Below, in pieces: positions 42,385 to 50,559 of a stretch of DNA of 64,000 bases. Position 1 is the stretch's first letter. Every line of letters starts with the position of its first letter. Source of the DNA: Listeria_A hofi. GTDB lineage: Bacteria; Bacillota; Bacilli; Lactobacillales; Listeriaceae. Where the stretch lies: contig NZ_CAUYTL010000009.1 of NCBI RefSeq assembly GCF_963575615.1, positions 32,028-96,027 on the forward strand, written 5' to 3'. Made by a program: the position numbers and the translations under genes. The notes beneath the pieces are model-generated. The model did not search any database and had not been told where the DNA came from. It saw nothing but the letters and a program-made list of their open reading frames with translations.

Positions 42385-43608
42385 ATGGAAAACGAACGCA
42401 AACGAATTTTAGAATTAGTTAAACAAGGTATTATTTCTACGGAAGAAGCGCTAACATTACTTGAGAATATTTCTAAAAAAGAAGGAAAAAGCGTCACAGC
42501 AGAGGATATTCGTTCTTCTCAAACAGTGGAGGACGATGTGCAAGAAGAAGTTCAGGAAGAATACGATTATTCGCAAGGTTGGAATACGAAAGAGAATCCA
42601 TATCGTGGCGGTGCTTCTTACAAGAAACGTCCACAACCTAAACAAAAACCAGATGCTAATCAAGCGAAGCAACAAGATACTGGTCGTCAAATCATGGATG
42701 AGCTTTCCCAAGCGGGAGAAAAGTTCGGTAAATTTTTGAATAATGCATTTGAGCAAGTAAAGGATATGCCGATTCCATTCCTTACTTCTACAAAATTAGA
42801 ACGCGATTTTGTATATCATGATACAACTTTATCTATTCTAGAGTTTGAAATCGCCAATGGTAATGTAGAATTCAAGACTTGGGATAGTAATGATGTGAAG
42901 GTACATGCAAATATCAAGCTTTTCAAAGAATATCCAGAAGAGGAAGCACTACAAATTTTCTTCGATAAAACAACATTACGCGTTGATGAAGAAACATTAC
43001 GCTTCCAGTCACCATCGAAACAAGTGGTAACAAACTTGACCGTTTACTTGCCAGAGCGCGAATATGATTATGTTTCTATCAAAATTTTGAACGGTAATCT
43101 TCATATTGAAGGTTTGACTGGTCGTGACATGTTTGCTAAGACTACGAACGGTAATATCAGTGTAGGTACATTGAATACGACGTTAACAGAGATTGAATCC
43201 ATTAACGGAAATGTTCGCGTAAATAATGGTACGGTACGTGATTTATCGCTAAAAACATTCCACGGTAACGTTGCAGCTAAGGGTGCGTTTGATTCAACTA
43301 ATTTACAAACGAAAACAGGAAATATTGCATTCACTTTGACAAATCTTGATTCTAGCTTCTTGAAAACAAAGACGGGTGTCGGAAACATCGAACTTCAAGT
43401 ACCAAGTGATCTAGGTGTGGATGGCAAATTGCATACGAACCTTGGTAAGATTAACCTCGGTATTTCTGGTGCAGATGTACTTGATGAAACATCTGATTCT
43501 GTAAATAAAACAATTCTTTTCACGAAACTACCGAAAGCAAATGAAGCTGTTTTGAAAATCGAAGCAGAAGCAACGACTGGTAATGTGAGAGTAAAAGACG
43601 TTAAATAA
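42385..43608 (+). CDS. DUF4097 protein, YvlB-like envelope stress protein
   Basis: 407 residues. The N-terminus is a short helical SHOCT/YvlB-type segment (RILELVKQGIISTEEALTLLENI). A charged, Gln-rich linker follows, then a DUF4097 beta-helix of repeating short strands (about 150-400) marked by recurring NGN/TGNI motifs (KTTNGNISVGT, SINGNVRVNN, KTGNIAFT, TGVGNIELQVP). No signal peptide is seen, so it is probably cytosolic or membrane-peripheral. First of four genes that include two PspC proteins and resemble the yvlABCD stress operon of Bacillus. Molecular function unknown. Confidence 0.82.
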   Translation: MENERKRILELVKQGIISTEEALTLLENISKKEGKSVTAEDIRSSQTVEDDVQEEVQEEYDYSQGWNTKENPYRGGASYKKRPQPKQKPDANQAKQQDTGRQIMDELSQAGEKFGKFLNNAFEQVKDMPIPFLTSTKLERDFVYHDTTLSILEFEIANGNVEFKTWDSNDVKVHANIKLFKEYPEEEALQIFFDKTTLRVDEETLRFQSPSKQVVTNLTVYLPEREYDYVSIKILNGNLHIEGLTGRDMFAKTTNGNISVGTLNTTLTEIESINGNVRVNNGTVRDLSLKTFHGNVAAKGAFDSTNLQTKTGNIAFTLTNLDSSFLKTKTGVGNIELQVPSDLGVDGKLHTNLGKINLGISGADVLDETSDSVNKTILFTKLPKANEAVLKIEAEATTGNVRVKDVK

Positions 43609-43611
43609 GAG

Positions 43612-43668
43612 AAACTCGCTATTCGCTTGAGGTTGTCTCATTCGAACTTGAGGAATAGCGAGTTTTGC
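43612..43668 (+). terminator. Hairpin after the first DUF4097 gene
   Basis: AAACTCGCTATTC pairs with GAATAGCGAGTTT around a loop of about 28 bases, with a short T run. It may partly separate this gene from the next three. Confidence 0.7.
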
Positions 43669-43700
43669 TACATATTTAGAAATGAAAGGAAGGAACAGTG

Positions 43701-44975
43701 ATGAACAAAAAATTAAGGAGATCCAGATCAAATCGTAAAATAGGTGGGGTTTTCGGCGGTTTATCAGAATATCTCGGTATTGATGCCAATGTTTTACGAA
43801 TTATCTATGTTGTACTTATAATTATTTCTTGGAAAACGATGATCGGGGTTATTGCTTATATTATTGCTTTGTTCCTCATCCCTTCCGAAGATACGAGTTA
43901 TGATGAAGTTATTGATCGACATAACCAGAAGATGAAAGATAAATATGATCGTCATGAAAGAAGAATGGAATCAAAAAGCGAGCGTATCAAACAAGCGCAA
44001 GCAACACATACAGAACGCGCTAAAGAAATGCAACGTCGTCATATTGAACGTGCTAAAGAAATGCGCGGGCGTCACGGTGCTCATCGTCAAAATCATGGAA
44101 ATATGGGAAATAAGATACACGGTAATCAAAAAACGGCACGTCCAAGACCAATCCGTGAATTTGAATTTAACAATACAACTTTCCGCACAATGGAACTAAA
44201 GATTGCAACAGGTGACATCATTATTCGCGCTTGGGATAAAGAACATATGAAAATGCGTACTGTGCTTTCCGTTCACAACAAAGCCCGGGCAATTCAACAA
44301 CTCAGTGAAGAGAAGCTGTGGGATTATTTTTTCAGCCAAACAACATTGGACATGTCAAATGACCGCTTTGTGTTTGAATCAAAGAATGATGCATTGAAAA
44401 CCGATATTGTGTTGACAATTCCAAAACGTGTCTATGAGCAAGTGAGAATTCAATTATTGAATGGTAACTTGAAATATGATGATATGGAAGTCGATGATAG
44501 TACGCTGAAAGTACGCCACGGTGATATTAGGTCAACTGGAACAGCAGGGAAATTCCTTGTTGCAAGTACGGAAGATGGCGAAATTTTATTCAAGAGTGGT
44601 AAGGTTGAAAATATTGAACTTCATACGACTAAAGGTGATGTATCAGTAACTGGTGATTTCCAAACAACAGTAGCATTTGCTGAACAAGGTGATGTCGGCT
44701 ATATTCTCCAAAATGATAAGGCAACTGCGGCAGACCTTAAAGCACCAAATGGCGATATTCGTATTCAAGTCCCGGCAACTTGGAATGTCGATGGTACGCT
44801 TGGAACCAAACGTGAAAAAATTTATTTTGATTTGAAAAACGCTAAAGTATGGGATGAATCTAATAAGTCCCTTGTGTTTACACAAAATTCAGAAGAGATG
44901 AGCGTTGCAACATTACAAGCAGCAGTGGACAATGGCATCATTAAAATTACCGAATTAGAAGAAAAACAAGTATAA
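43701..44975 (+). CDS. PspC domain plus DUF4097 fusion protein
   Basis: 424 residues. An N-terminal PspC domain (RSNRKIGGVFGGLSEYLGID, then one TM segment near 35-58) is followed by a strongly basic helical linker with a repeated motif (ERAKEMQRRHIERAKEMRGRH, about 100-130). A C-terminal DUF4097 beta-helix (about 155-420) is related to the previous gene. ATG 43701 fits AAGGAAGG better than GTG 43698. The fusion ties a membrane stress sensor domain to the same beta-helix as its neighbour. Function inferred as envelope stress response. Confidence 0.82.
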   Translation: MNKKLRRSRSNRKIGGVFGGLSEYLGIDANVLRIIYVVLIIISWKTMIGVIAYIIALFLIPSEDTSYDEVIDRHNQKMKDKYDRHERRMESKSERIKQAQATHTERAKEMQRRHIERAKEMRGRHGAHRQNHGNMGNKIHGNQKTARPRPIREFEFNNTTFRTMELKIATGDIIIRAWDKEHMKMRTVLSVHNKARAIQQLSEEKLWDYFFSQTTLDMSNDRFVFESKNDALKTDIVLTIPKRVYEQVRIQLLNGNLKYDDMEVDDSTLKVRHGDIRSTGTAGKFLVASTEDGEILFKSGKVENIELHTTKGDVSVTGDFQTTVAFAEQGDVGYILQNDKATAADLKAPNGDIRIQVPATWNVDGTLGTKREKIYFDLKNAKVWDESNKSLVFTQNSEEMSVATLQAAVDNGIIKITELEEKQV

Positions 44976-44995
44976 TTAACATAGGAGGCAGTACC

Positions 44996-45190
44996 ATGAA
45001 AAAATTAACGAAATCGTCATCACAAAAAATGCTAGCAGGTGTATGTGGCGGAATTGCTGAATACTTCGGATGGGACGTAACGTGGGTTCGTATCGCGTAT
45101 GTGCTACTATCGTTCTTAAGCTTTGGAACAGGAATTCTTATCTACATTATTTTAGCCATTCTTATGCCAGCTAATTCAAGTTGGGAGTGA
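44996..45190 (+). CDS. PspC-domain protein (short)
   Basis: 64 residues, essentially one PspC domain: KMLAGVCGGIAEYFGWDVTWVRI followed by a hydrophobic segment (AYVLLSFLSFGTGILIYIILAIL). The ribosome site AGGAGG precedes it. It is closely related to the N-terminus of the preceding fusion protein. PspC proteins respond to membrane damage, and in Bacillus YvlC is the counterpart. Confidence 0.85.
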   Translation: MKKLTKSSSQKMLAGVCGGIAEYFGWDVTWVRIAYVLLSFLSFGTGILIYIILAILMPANSSWE

Positions 45191-45199
45191 TCCAAGTAA

Positions 45200-45553
45200 A
45201 TGCGCTGGATAGTAGGAGTGTTAATTAATGCGATATTATTTGTCGCTCTATCTGGATTCTTCGATAGTTTCCATGTAGAAGGATTTACAGGTGCGGTTAT
45301 TGCAAGTTTTGTATTGGCAATTTTGAATATGTTGGTGAGACCGATTCTCCTTATTTTGACATTGCCGATTAATATTTTTACATTAGGATTATTTACTTTC
45401 GTCGTGAACGCGATGATGTTGGAGTTGACATCATTTTTCCTAGATAGCTATATTCAGATTGACAGTTTTGGAACAGCATTAATCATTGCATTATTGATGT
45501 CACTTGCGAATATGGTAATCAATTCAGTACTTTGGGATAAGAATCCGCGATAA
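45200..45553 (+). CDS. Phage holin family 4 / YvlD-like membrane protein
   Basis: 117 residues with four hydrophobic segments, matching the YvlD family (annotated as phage holin family, though it is not from a phage). Motifs: LNMLVRPILLILTLPINIFTLGLF near 45 and NSVLWDKNPR at the end. It starts 9 bases after the PspC gene and closes the yvl-like operon, with a long imperfect hairpin after it. Confidence 0.83.
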   Translation: MRWIVGVLINAILFVALSGFFDSFHVEGFTGAVIASFVLAILNMLVRPILLILTLPINIFTLGLFTFVVNAMMLELTSFFLDSYIQIDSFGTALIIALLMSLANMVINSVLWDKNPR

Positions 45554-45555
45554 AA

Positions 45556-45616
45556 TGAGACCTCGAAATAGCAGGACTTCGTAAATGAAGAATCGCTTAC
45601 TTTCGGGGTTTCTTGT
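45556..45616 (+). terminator. Terminator of the yvl-like operon
   Basis: A long imperfect stem (GAGACCTCGAAATAGC paired with GCTTACTTTCGGGGTTTC) follows directly after the stop codon and ends in a short T-rich run. Confidence 0.65.
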
Positions 45617-45746
45617 CGTTAGCTTAAAAATAGGTAGCCTTAAAAATAAGAAAGTGCTAAAATGAGGTATAGCTTGTAGACAAAAAGGATTAGCGGGATG
45701 GGCTGTGTTGGAAGCTTTTTGCCTGTTGACTAATGGAGGTACTTTC

Positions 45747-46685
45747 ATGACAAAATCAGTAACAGTGAAAGATTTAATGGAGCGTCTAAATTTGGAATTG
45801 ATTTGTGGGGAAGAGGGATTGGAACGACCAATCTTGACGAGTGATTTATCACGCCCAGGTTTAGAATTGACTGGTTTCTTTTCTTATTACCCGGAGGATC
45901 GGGTGCAGTTATTTGGAATGACGGAAATCTCTTTTTCAGAAGGGATGTCGAGTGATGAGTGCTTGAAGCGTTTTCGCCAAATGTGTACGAATCGTACGCC
46001 AGCGTTTGTTGTGTCGCGACATTTGGAAGCACCGAAAGAGTTGGTACAAGCGGCGACGGAGGCTAAGATTCCAGTTTTACGATCAAAACTTAAAACAACC
46101 CGGTTATCTGTGTATGTGACGAATTATTTGGAAAGTAAGTTGGCACCGGTGATTTCTATGCATGGTGTGCTTGTTGATATTTACGGGCTTGGCGTGATGA
46201 TTATGGGATCAAGTGGTGTTGGTAAAAGTGAGACGGCGCTGGAGCTTGTGAAACGCGGGCATCGATTGGTTGCGGATGATAATGTGGAGATTAGACAGGA
46301 AGATGAGTTGACGCTTATTGGTCAGTCACCGCCGATTATTGAGCATTTGTTGGAGATTCGTGGATTGGGAATTATTAATGTGATGACATTGTTCGGAGCT
46401 GGAGCTGTGCGTTCTAGCAAGAAAATCACGATCGTTGTGCATCTCGAAAGCTGGGACCCTGATAAGCATTATGACCGTGTGGGGCTTGATGAAGAAAAGA
46501 TTCGCATTTTTGATATTGATGTACCGAAAATCACGGTGCCGGTTCGTCCTGGACGAAATCTCGCTGTCATTATAGAAGTTGCGGCGATGAACTTCCGTCT
46601 AAAAAATATGGGATATAATGCAGCAGAGCGTTTTACACAAGATTTAAACAACCTTATTGGTCAAAATAGCAGTATGACAGATTGA
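45747..46685 (+). CDS. hprK: HPr kinase/phosphorylase
   Basis: 312-residue bifunctional enzyme that phosphorylates HPr on Ser46 and removes the phosphate, setting carbon catabolite repression through CcpA. The N-terminal domain covers about 1-130. The P-loop is GSSGVGKSETALELVKRGH near 153, the catalytic His lies in MHGVLVDIYG near 137, and the family signature is LEIRGLGIINVMTLFGAGAV near 203. The frame extends to 45705, but GGAGG 7 bases before ATG 45747 sets the start. Its stop lies at the edge of repeat element copy 3, inside the duplicated 10-bp target. Confidence 0.95.
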   Translation: MTKSVTVKDLMERLNLELICGEEGLERPILTSDLSRPGLELTGFFSYYPEDRVQLFGMTEISFSEGMSSDECLKRFRQMCTNRTPAFVVSRHLEAPKELVQAATEAKIPVLRSKLKTTRLSVYVTNYLESKLAPVISMHGVLVDIYGLGVMIMGSSGVGKSETALELVKRGHRLVADDNVEIRQEDELTLIGQSPPIIEHLLEIRGLGIINVMTLFGAGAVRSSKKITIVVHLESWDPDKHYDRVGLDEEKIRIFDIDVPKITVPVRPGRNLAVIIEVAAMNFRLKNMGYNAAERFTQDLNNLIGQNSSMTD

Positions 46686-46688
46686 GTC
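46679..46688 (+). repeat. 10-bp target duplication of repeat copy 3, left
   Basis: AGATTGAGTC, repeated exactly at 46920-46929 and abutting both ends of the element. It includes the hprK stop codon. Confidence 0.8.
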
Positions 46689-46919
46689 CAGTGTGTCGAC
46701 AAACGCTCATTTTCGTCGTTAAAAGCTCTGTTCCAGTGCTCATGTACCTTAGTACACTCCGCGCTGGTACTCGCTTTTGCCTAGAAACTAAGCTTGAAGG
46801 ACGGCAGACAAATGAAATTTCTCTGCATATTGGAGGACTAACTCATTTCATGTCGAAGAACTCCAACAACACACTGGGGTTTTGGAAAGAGTCAGGTGAA
46901 GAAGTTTTTCTACAGCCTG
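46689..46919 (-). mobile_element. MITE-like repeat element, copy 3 (231 bp, inverted)
   Basis: Reverse orientation relative to copies 1 and 2. On the minus strand it begins CAGGCTGTAGAAAAAC and ends GTTTGTCGACACACTG. The hairpin half with CATTTTCG, TTCCAGTGCTCA and the CGCGCTGGTACTCGC strand is clearly shared. About 67 extra bases, themselves partly palindromic (AAATGAAAT...CATTTCAT), replace the junction with the left arm. The two flanking AGATTGAGTC copies mark it as an insertion between hprK and lgt. Confidence 0.8.
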
Positions 46920-46929
46920 AGATTGAGTC
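46920..46929 (+). repeat. 10-bp target duplication of repeat copy 3, right
   Basis: AGATTGAGTC, identical to 46679-46688 and immediately after the CTG end of the element. Confidence 0.8.
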
Positions 46930-46953
46930 TAATTTGTTTTAGAAAGTAGGGGC

Positions 46954-47790
46954 ATGATGAACTTGAATTTAGCGGCGCTGGACCCAGTTGCCATTCAATT
47001 AGGTGGATTATCGATACGCTGGTACGGTGTTATTATTGCGTCGGCTGTTGTTGTGGCGCTACTTATTGCGTTACAGGAAGCGACAAAGCGCAATGTGGAT
47101 AAAGAATTATTAGTGGATTTGCTCATTTGGGCGATTCCAATTGCGATTATTAGTGCGCGTATTTATTATGTGCTGTTTGAGTGGAGCTATTATAAAGACC
47201 ATTTGAATGAAGTTATTAAGATTTGGCAAGGTGGAATTGCAATTCATGGGGCATTGATTGGTTCTGTGTTGACAGCGATTATCTTTTCGCGTATTAAAAA
47301 AGTTTCATTTTGGCAGCTAGCAGATATTGTTGCACCGAGTTTGATTATTGCGCAAGCGATTGGGCGCTGGGGTAATTTTATGAATCAAGAGGCTCACGGC
47401 GGACCAACAACGCGTGCTTTTTTAGAGAGTTTGCACTTGCCGGACTTTATTATTAATCAAATGTACATTGATGGCATTTATTATCAGCCTACTTTCTTGT
47501 ATGAGTCGATTTGGAATGTGATTGGGTTTGTTGTGTTACTCATTTTACGCCGGACGCGTATTTTGCGTGGGGAATTGTTCTTGTCTTATGTCATTTGGTA
47601 CTCGGTGGGACGCTACTTTATTGAAGGTTTGCGGACGGATAGTTTGATGTTGACTGATACGCTTCGGATGGCACAGTTTATTTCGATTGTGCTTGTGGCG
47701 GTTTCAGTGGCCTTGATTGCGTACTTCCGCGTGAAGAAGAATCGTCCATATTATTTGGAAGATAAGTACGGTATCGCGAAGAAGAAATAG
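46954..47790 (+). CDS. lgt: Prolipoprotein diacylglyceryl transferase
   Basis: 278-residue membrane enzyme that adds diacylglycerol from phosphatidylglycerol to the lipobox Cys of prolipoproteins such as PstS in this window. Seven TM segments. Signature: AIGRWGNFMNQEAHGGPT near 142; also IHGALIGSVLTAI near 95 and YFIEGLRTDSLML near 228. ATGATG allows a start at 46954 or 46957. It normally follows hprK closely in Firmicutes, but here repeat copy 3 separates them. Confidence 0.94.
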   Translation: MMNLNLAALDPVAIQLGGLSIRWYGVIIASAVVVALLIALQEATKRNVDKELLVDLLIWAIPIAIISARIYYVLFEWSYYKDHLNEVIKIWQGGIAIHGALIGSVLTAIIFSRIKKVSFWQLADIVAPSLIIAQAIGRWGNFMNQEAHGGPTTRAFLESLHLPDFIINQMYIDGIYYQPTFLYESIWNVIGFVVLLILRRTRILRGELFLSYVIWYSVGRYFIEGLRTDSLMLTDTLRMAQFISIVLVAVSVALIAYFRVKKNRPYYLEDKYGIAKKK

Positions 47791-47811
47791 AGCTTTGGAG
47801 AGGGAGTACAC

Positions 47812-48462
47812 ATGACTAAGAAGATTACGACTTTATTATTTGATTTAGACGGGACTTTGATAAATACAAATGAATTGATTATTAAAACGTTTCAACATAC
47901 GCTGGGAGCTTATTTTCCAGAGAGAACGTATGAGCGCGAGGATATTTTGCCATTTATTGGACCTTCCTTGATCGATACGTTTACGGGGTTAAATCCGGAA
48001 AAAGCGCAGGAAATGGTGGATCACTACCGAGCTTTTAATAAATTGCATCATGACGAATTAATTTTGGAATATGATGGGGTTTATGAAGCGATTAGAGCGC
48101 TGTATGAGGAAGATTATAAATTGGCTATCGTTTCTACTAAAATGTATGACATGATCTTAAAAGGGCTTAAAACAACTGGTTTGGATAAATATTTCCAAGT
48201 TGTGATTGGTTTAGATCAAGTTGCGGCGCCAAAACCAGATCCGGAAGGTATTAATATGGCGCTAAAATTGCTCAATTCGACAGCAGACGAAGCGATTATG
48301 GTCGGTGATAATTACCATGATATTGAAGCGGCACAAAATGCGAATGTGAAAAGCGCTGGTGTTGCTTGGGCGATTCGTGGTGCGGATTATTTAAGAGGCT
48401 ATAACCCAACGTATATTTTGAATTCGATGGGCGATCTTTTGGAGATTGCGAGGGAAGATTAG
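47812..48462 (+). CDS. ppaX: Pyrophosphatase PpaX (HAD superfamily)
   Basis: 216-residue HAD phosphatase. Motif I DLDGTLINTNELI near 12 (nucleophile Asp), motif II VSTKMYD near 107, motif III KPDPEGINMAL near 143 and motif IV MVGDNYHDIEAA near 165. PpaX hydrolyses the pyrophosphate released by HPr phosphorylase activity of HprK, and the hprK-lgt-ppaX order supports the assignment. Its stop overlaps the next start by one base. Confidence 0.9.
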   Translation: MTKKITTLLFDLDGTLINTNELIIKTFQHTLGAYFPERTYEREDILPFIGPSLIDTFTGLNPEKAQEMVDHYRAFNKLHHDELILEYDGVYEAIRALYEEDYKLAIVSTKMYDMILKGLKTTGLDKYFQVVIGLDQVAAPKPDPEGINMALKLLNSTADEAIMVGDNYHDIEAAQNANVKSAGVAWAIRGADYLRGYNPTYILNSMGDLLEIARED

Positions 48463-48950
48463 TGCGCCGAACGAAACGATTTAAGGCGAATGATGGTGTA
48501 AATCCACTTTGGACAGTATATAAAACAGTGTCGTTTGGCCGCACGTTGAAGAATACGATTGTGATTGAATGCGGGCGTATTTTTCCTTTTATGCGAGGAA
48601 AACGGTGGCTTTATCGGCGTGGTTTGGGTATGAAAATTGGCGAGAATACATCCATTGCCTATAAGGTGACGGTGGATCTTTTTTATCCGGAGAGAATTAC
48701 GATTGGGCGAAATTCGGTGATTGGCTTTAATACAACGATTTTGACGCACGAATATTTGATTAGGGAGTACCGCATTGGAGATGTGACGATTGGTAATGAG
48801 GTCATGATTGGCGCGAATGTGACGATTTTACCCGGTGTAAGTATCGGTGATGGAGCTATCGTTGGAGCAGGTGCGGTCGTCTCAAAAGATATTCCTGCGC
48901 GTAGTTTTGCTCGGGGGAATCCGATTGTTATAAGTGAACTAGAAAAGTAA
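48462..48950 (+). CDS. Left-handed beta-helix acyltransferase (hexapeptide repeat)
   Basis: 162 residues. The C-terminal hexapeptide repeats (GENTSIAYKVTV, IGRNSVIGFNTTI, IGNEVMIGANVTILPGVSIG, GAIVGAGAVVSKD) form the left-handed helix of O-acetyltransferases. SFARGNPIVI is the typical end of the Maa/NodL-like group. The N-terminus (about 1-50) is basic with a hydrophobic patch. It starts at GTG 48462, overlapping ppaX by one base. Substrate unknown. It is the YvoF-like member of the hprK-lgt-ppaX cluster. Confidence 0.85.
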   Translation: MRRTKRFKANDGVNPLWTVYKTVSFGRTLKNTIVIECGRIFPFMRGKRWLYRRGLGMKIGENTSIAYKVTVDLFYPERITIGRNSVIGFNTTILTHEYLIREYRIGDVTIGNEVMIGANVTILPGVSIGDGAIVGAGAVVSKDIPARSFARGNPIVISELEK

Positions 48951-49016
48951 CCCCCCCTTATTGCCTTATTTTATGGTATACTCAACTTACTTGGAAAATG
49001 CGCGGAGGTTAAAAAT

Positions 49017-50492
49017 TTGAAAAATAGTAAAGAGGATAGTAACAAAATTTATCCGTTTAGACCGAACGGGGAGTTTTATTTTCAGCGAGGGATTGAAGCT
49101 TTTCGTAACCAGGAGATGTCGGAAGCTTTGCGATATCTGGAACGTGCAGCTTTTTTCGAGCCAGATGAGCCTGTGATTATGTGTCAGCTGGCGATTTGTT
49201 ATACAGAATTAGCTCAGTTTGATAAGTCCAATCAGATTTTGCGTCGTGTGCTTGATGAGGCGGATGATATTCATTATTGTTATTATTTTATGGCAAACAA
49301 TTATGCATATATGAAAGAGTTCAAGCAGGCATTGCAGCACGCGAACAAGTATTTAGCACTTGTTTCTGAAGGTGAATATGTGGAGGAAGCAAAGGATTTA
49401 ATTCAGCTTATCATGGAAGAAGCTCCCCTTTCGAGTTTTGGCGTGAGTGATATGTCGGAAGTCGAAAAGGATTTCTTCGCCTTTAAAATGAAGGTGGACC
49501 AGCTAATATCAGAAGATAAATTAGATGAGGTCAGCAAGTTTTTAATTGCTGAGATTGAGGAGAAATCAACTTTTTGGCAGGCGTATATAGAACTTGCTGG
49601 GATTCGTTTCAAAGAAGAGCGGTTTGCGGAAGGTTTGGCGATATTAGAAGATGTGTTGGCACGTGATCCTGGAAATTTCATGGCATTGTGCGAGCTCTAT
49701 TTGTATGCTTATTATCAGGCACAATGGGAGCAGGCAGGCGCGATTTTGAAAGAGCTTGGGAAAGTGGAGCCATTTATGTCATCGCAACGTGAAAAATTGG
49801 CGCGGATTTATGCAATGGCAGGCGATTATAAACATGCGGATTACTTGTTCGTGAAAGTGGATCAGTTGGAAATATTGGATCGGTATGCTTACTATTATTA
49901 CCGAGCGGAAACGGCGTTCTTTTTAGGGCGTCTTGATGAGGCGCGGGATTTTTGGGAACATTTCACATTGATCGATGGTGAAGATTTAGAGTTCCCGTGG
50001 GAATATCCTGATTTATTAGCGAATGATGAACGCGTGGTTTTAGAGAAATTAGCAAGTGATGATAGATTGGAGCACTTGTTTGGTGTATATTTGCTGACAG
50101 TTTCTGATAAACATCCCGCTTTAGTTATGTTCAACGATTATTTTGATATGACTGGATGGGACTTTTTTGAGCATTTGATTTTCTCTGAGTTTGAGTTTTT
50201 ACCTGATAGTCGGGATGCCGCTAATTGTAATGGGGCAGTCGCGATTTTGGGGCGTTTTGAAGAATTAGATTTCCCTGCAAAAGTAAAAACGACTCCGATG
50301 TATTTATTTGTCCTTGATTTTATGAAGCGTTCGATTGATCAGAAATATGATTTGCGGACGAAAAATTTGGATGGATTGGCTGCGGCGATTCTGTATCGAT
50401 TTAAGTTTGGCACGCAGAAAGTGATTGCCGAATGGTTTGACGTTTCTGTTGCGACGCTTCGCAAGTATTCGCTTGAAATCGAAGGGTTTTGA
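49017..50492 (+). CDS. TPR-repeat protein with C-terminal helix-turn-helix-like segment
   Basis: 491 residues. The N-terminal half has tetratricopeptide repeats (FYFQRGIEAFRNQEMSEALRYL near 20, ICYTELAQFDKSNQILRRVL near 65, ANNYAYMKEFKQALQHANKYL near 100). The C-terminus (KFGTQKVIAEWFDVSVATLR near 460) looks like an HTH. No signal peptide or TM segment. Start TTG 49017 with CGGAGG 8 bases upstream. An extended -10 (TGGTATACT, 48974-48982) precedes it. Related to Bacillus YvcD. Function unknown. Confidence 0.8.
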   Translation: MKNSKEDSNKIYPFRPNGEFYFQRGIEAFRNQEMSEALRYLERAAFFEPDEPVIMCQLAICYTELAQFDKSNQILRRVLDEADDIHYCYYFMANNYAYMKEFKQALQHANKYLALVSEGEYVEEAKDLIQLIMEEAPLSSFGVSDMSEVEKDFFAFKMKVDQLISEDKLDEVSKFLIAEIEEKSTFWQAYIELAGIRFKEERFAEGLAILEDVLARDPGNFMALCELYLYAYYQAQWEQAGAILKELGKVEPFMSSQREKLARIYAMAGDYKHADYLFVKVDQLEILDRYAYYYYRAETAFFLGRLDEARDFWEHFTLIDGEDLEFPWEYPDLLANDERVVLEKLASDDRLEHLFGVYLLTVSDKHPALVMFNDYFDMTGWDFFEHLIFSEFEFLPDSRDAANCNGAVAILGRFEELDFPAKVKTTPMYLFVLDFMKRSIDQKYDLRTKNLDGLAAAILYRFKFGTQKVIAEWFDVSVATLRKYSLEIEGF

Positions 50493-50559
50493 GCAGATAA
50501 ATGGACGGAAAAGGTGTGAGGGTTTACGATAGTTCTATGGTTAGATTGGAGGAATCACA

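Noticed and set aside
45200..45553. Phage holin
   Set aside because: The family name is historical. The gene is in a chromosomal stress operon with PspC proteins and no phage genes are near.
46682..46942. 86-codon plus-strand frame between hprK and lgt
   Set aside because: It lies almost wholly inside repeat element copy 3 and starts within the hprK stop region. It has no ribosome site and no family resemblance, and the sequence is explained by the repeat.
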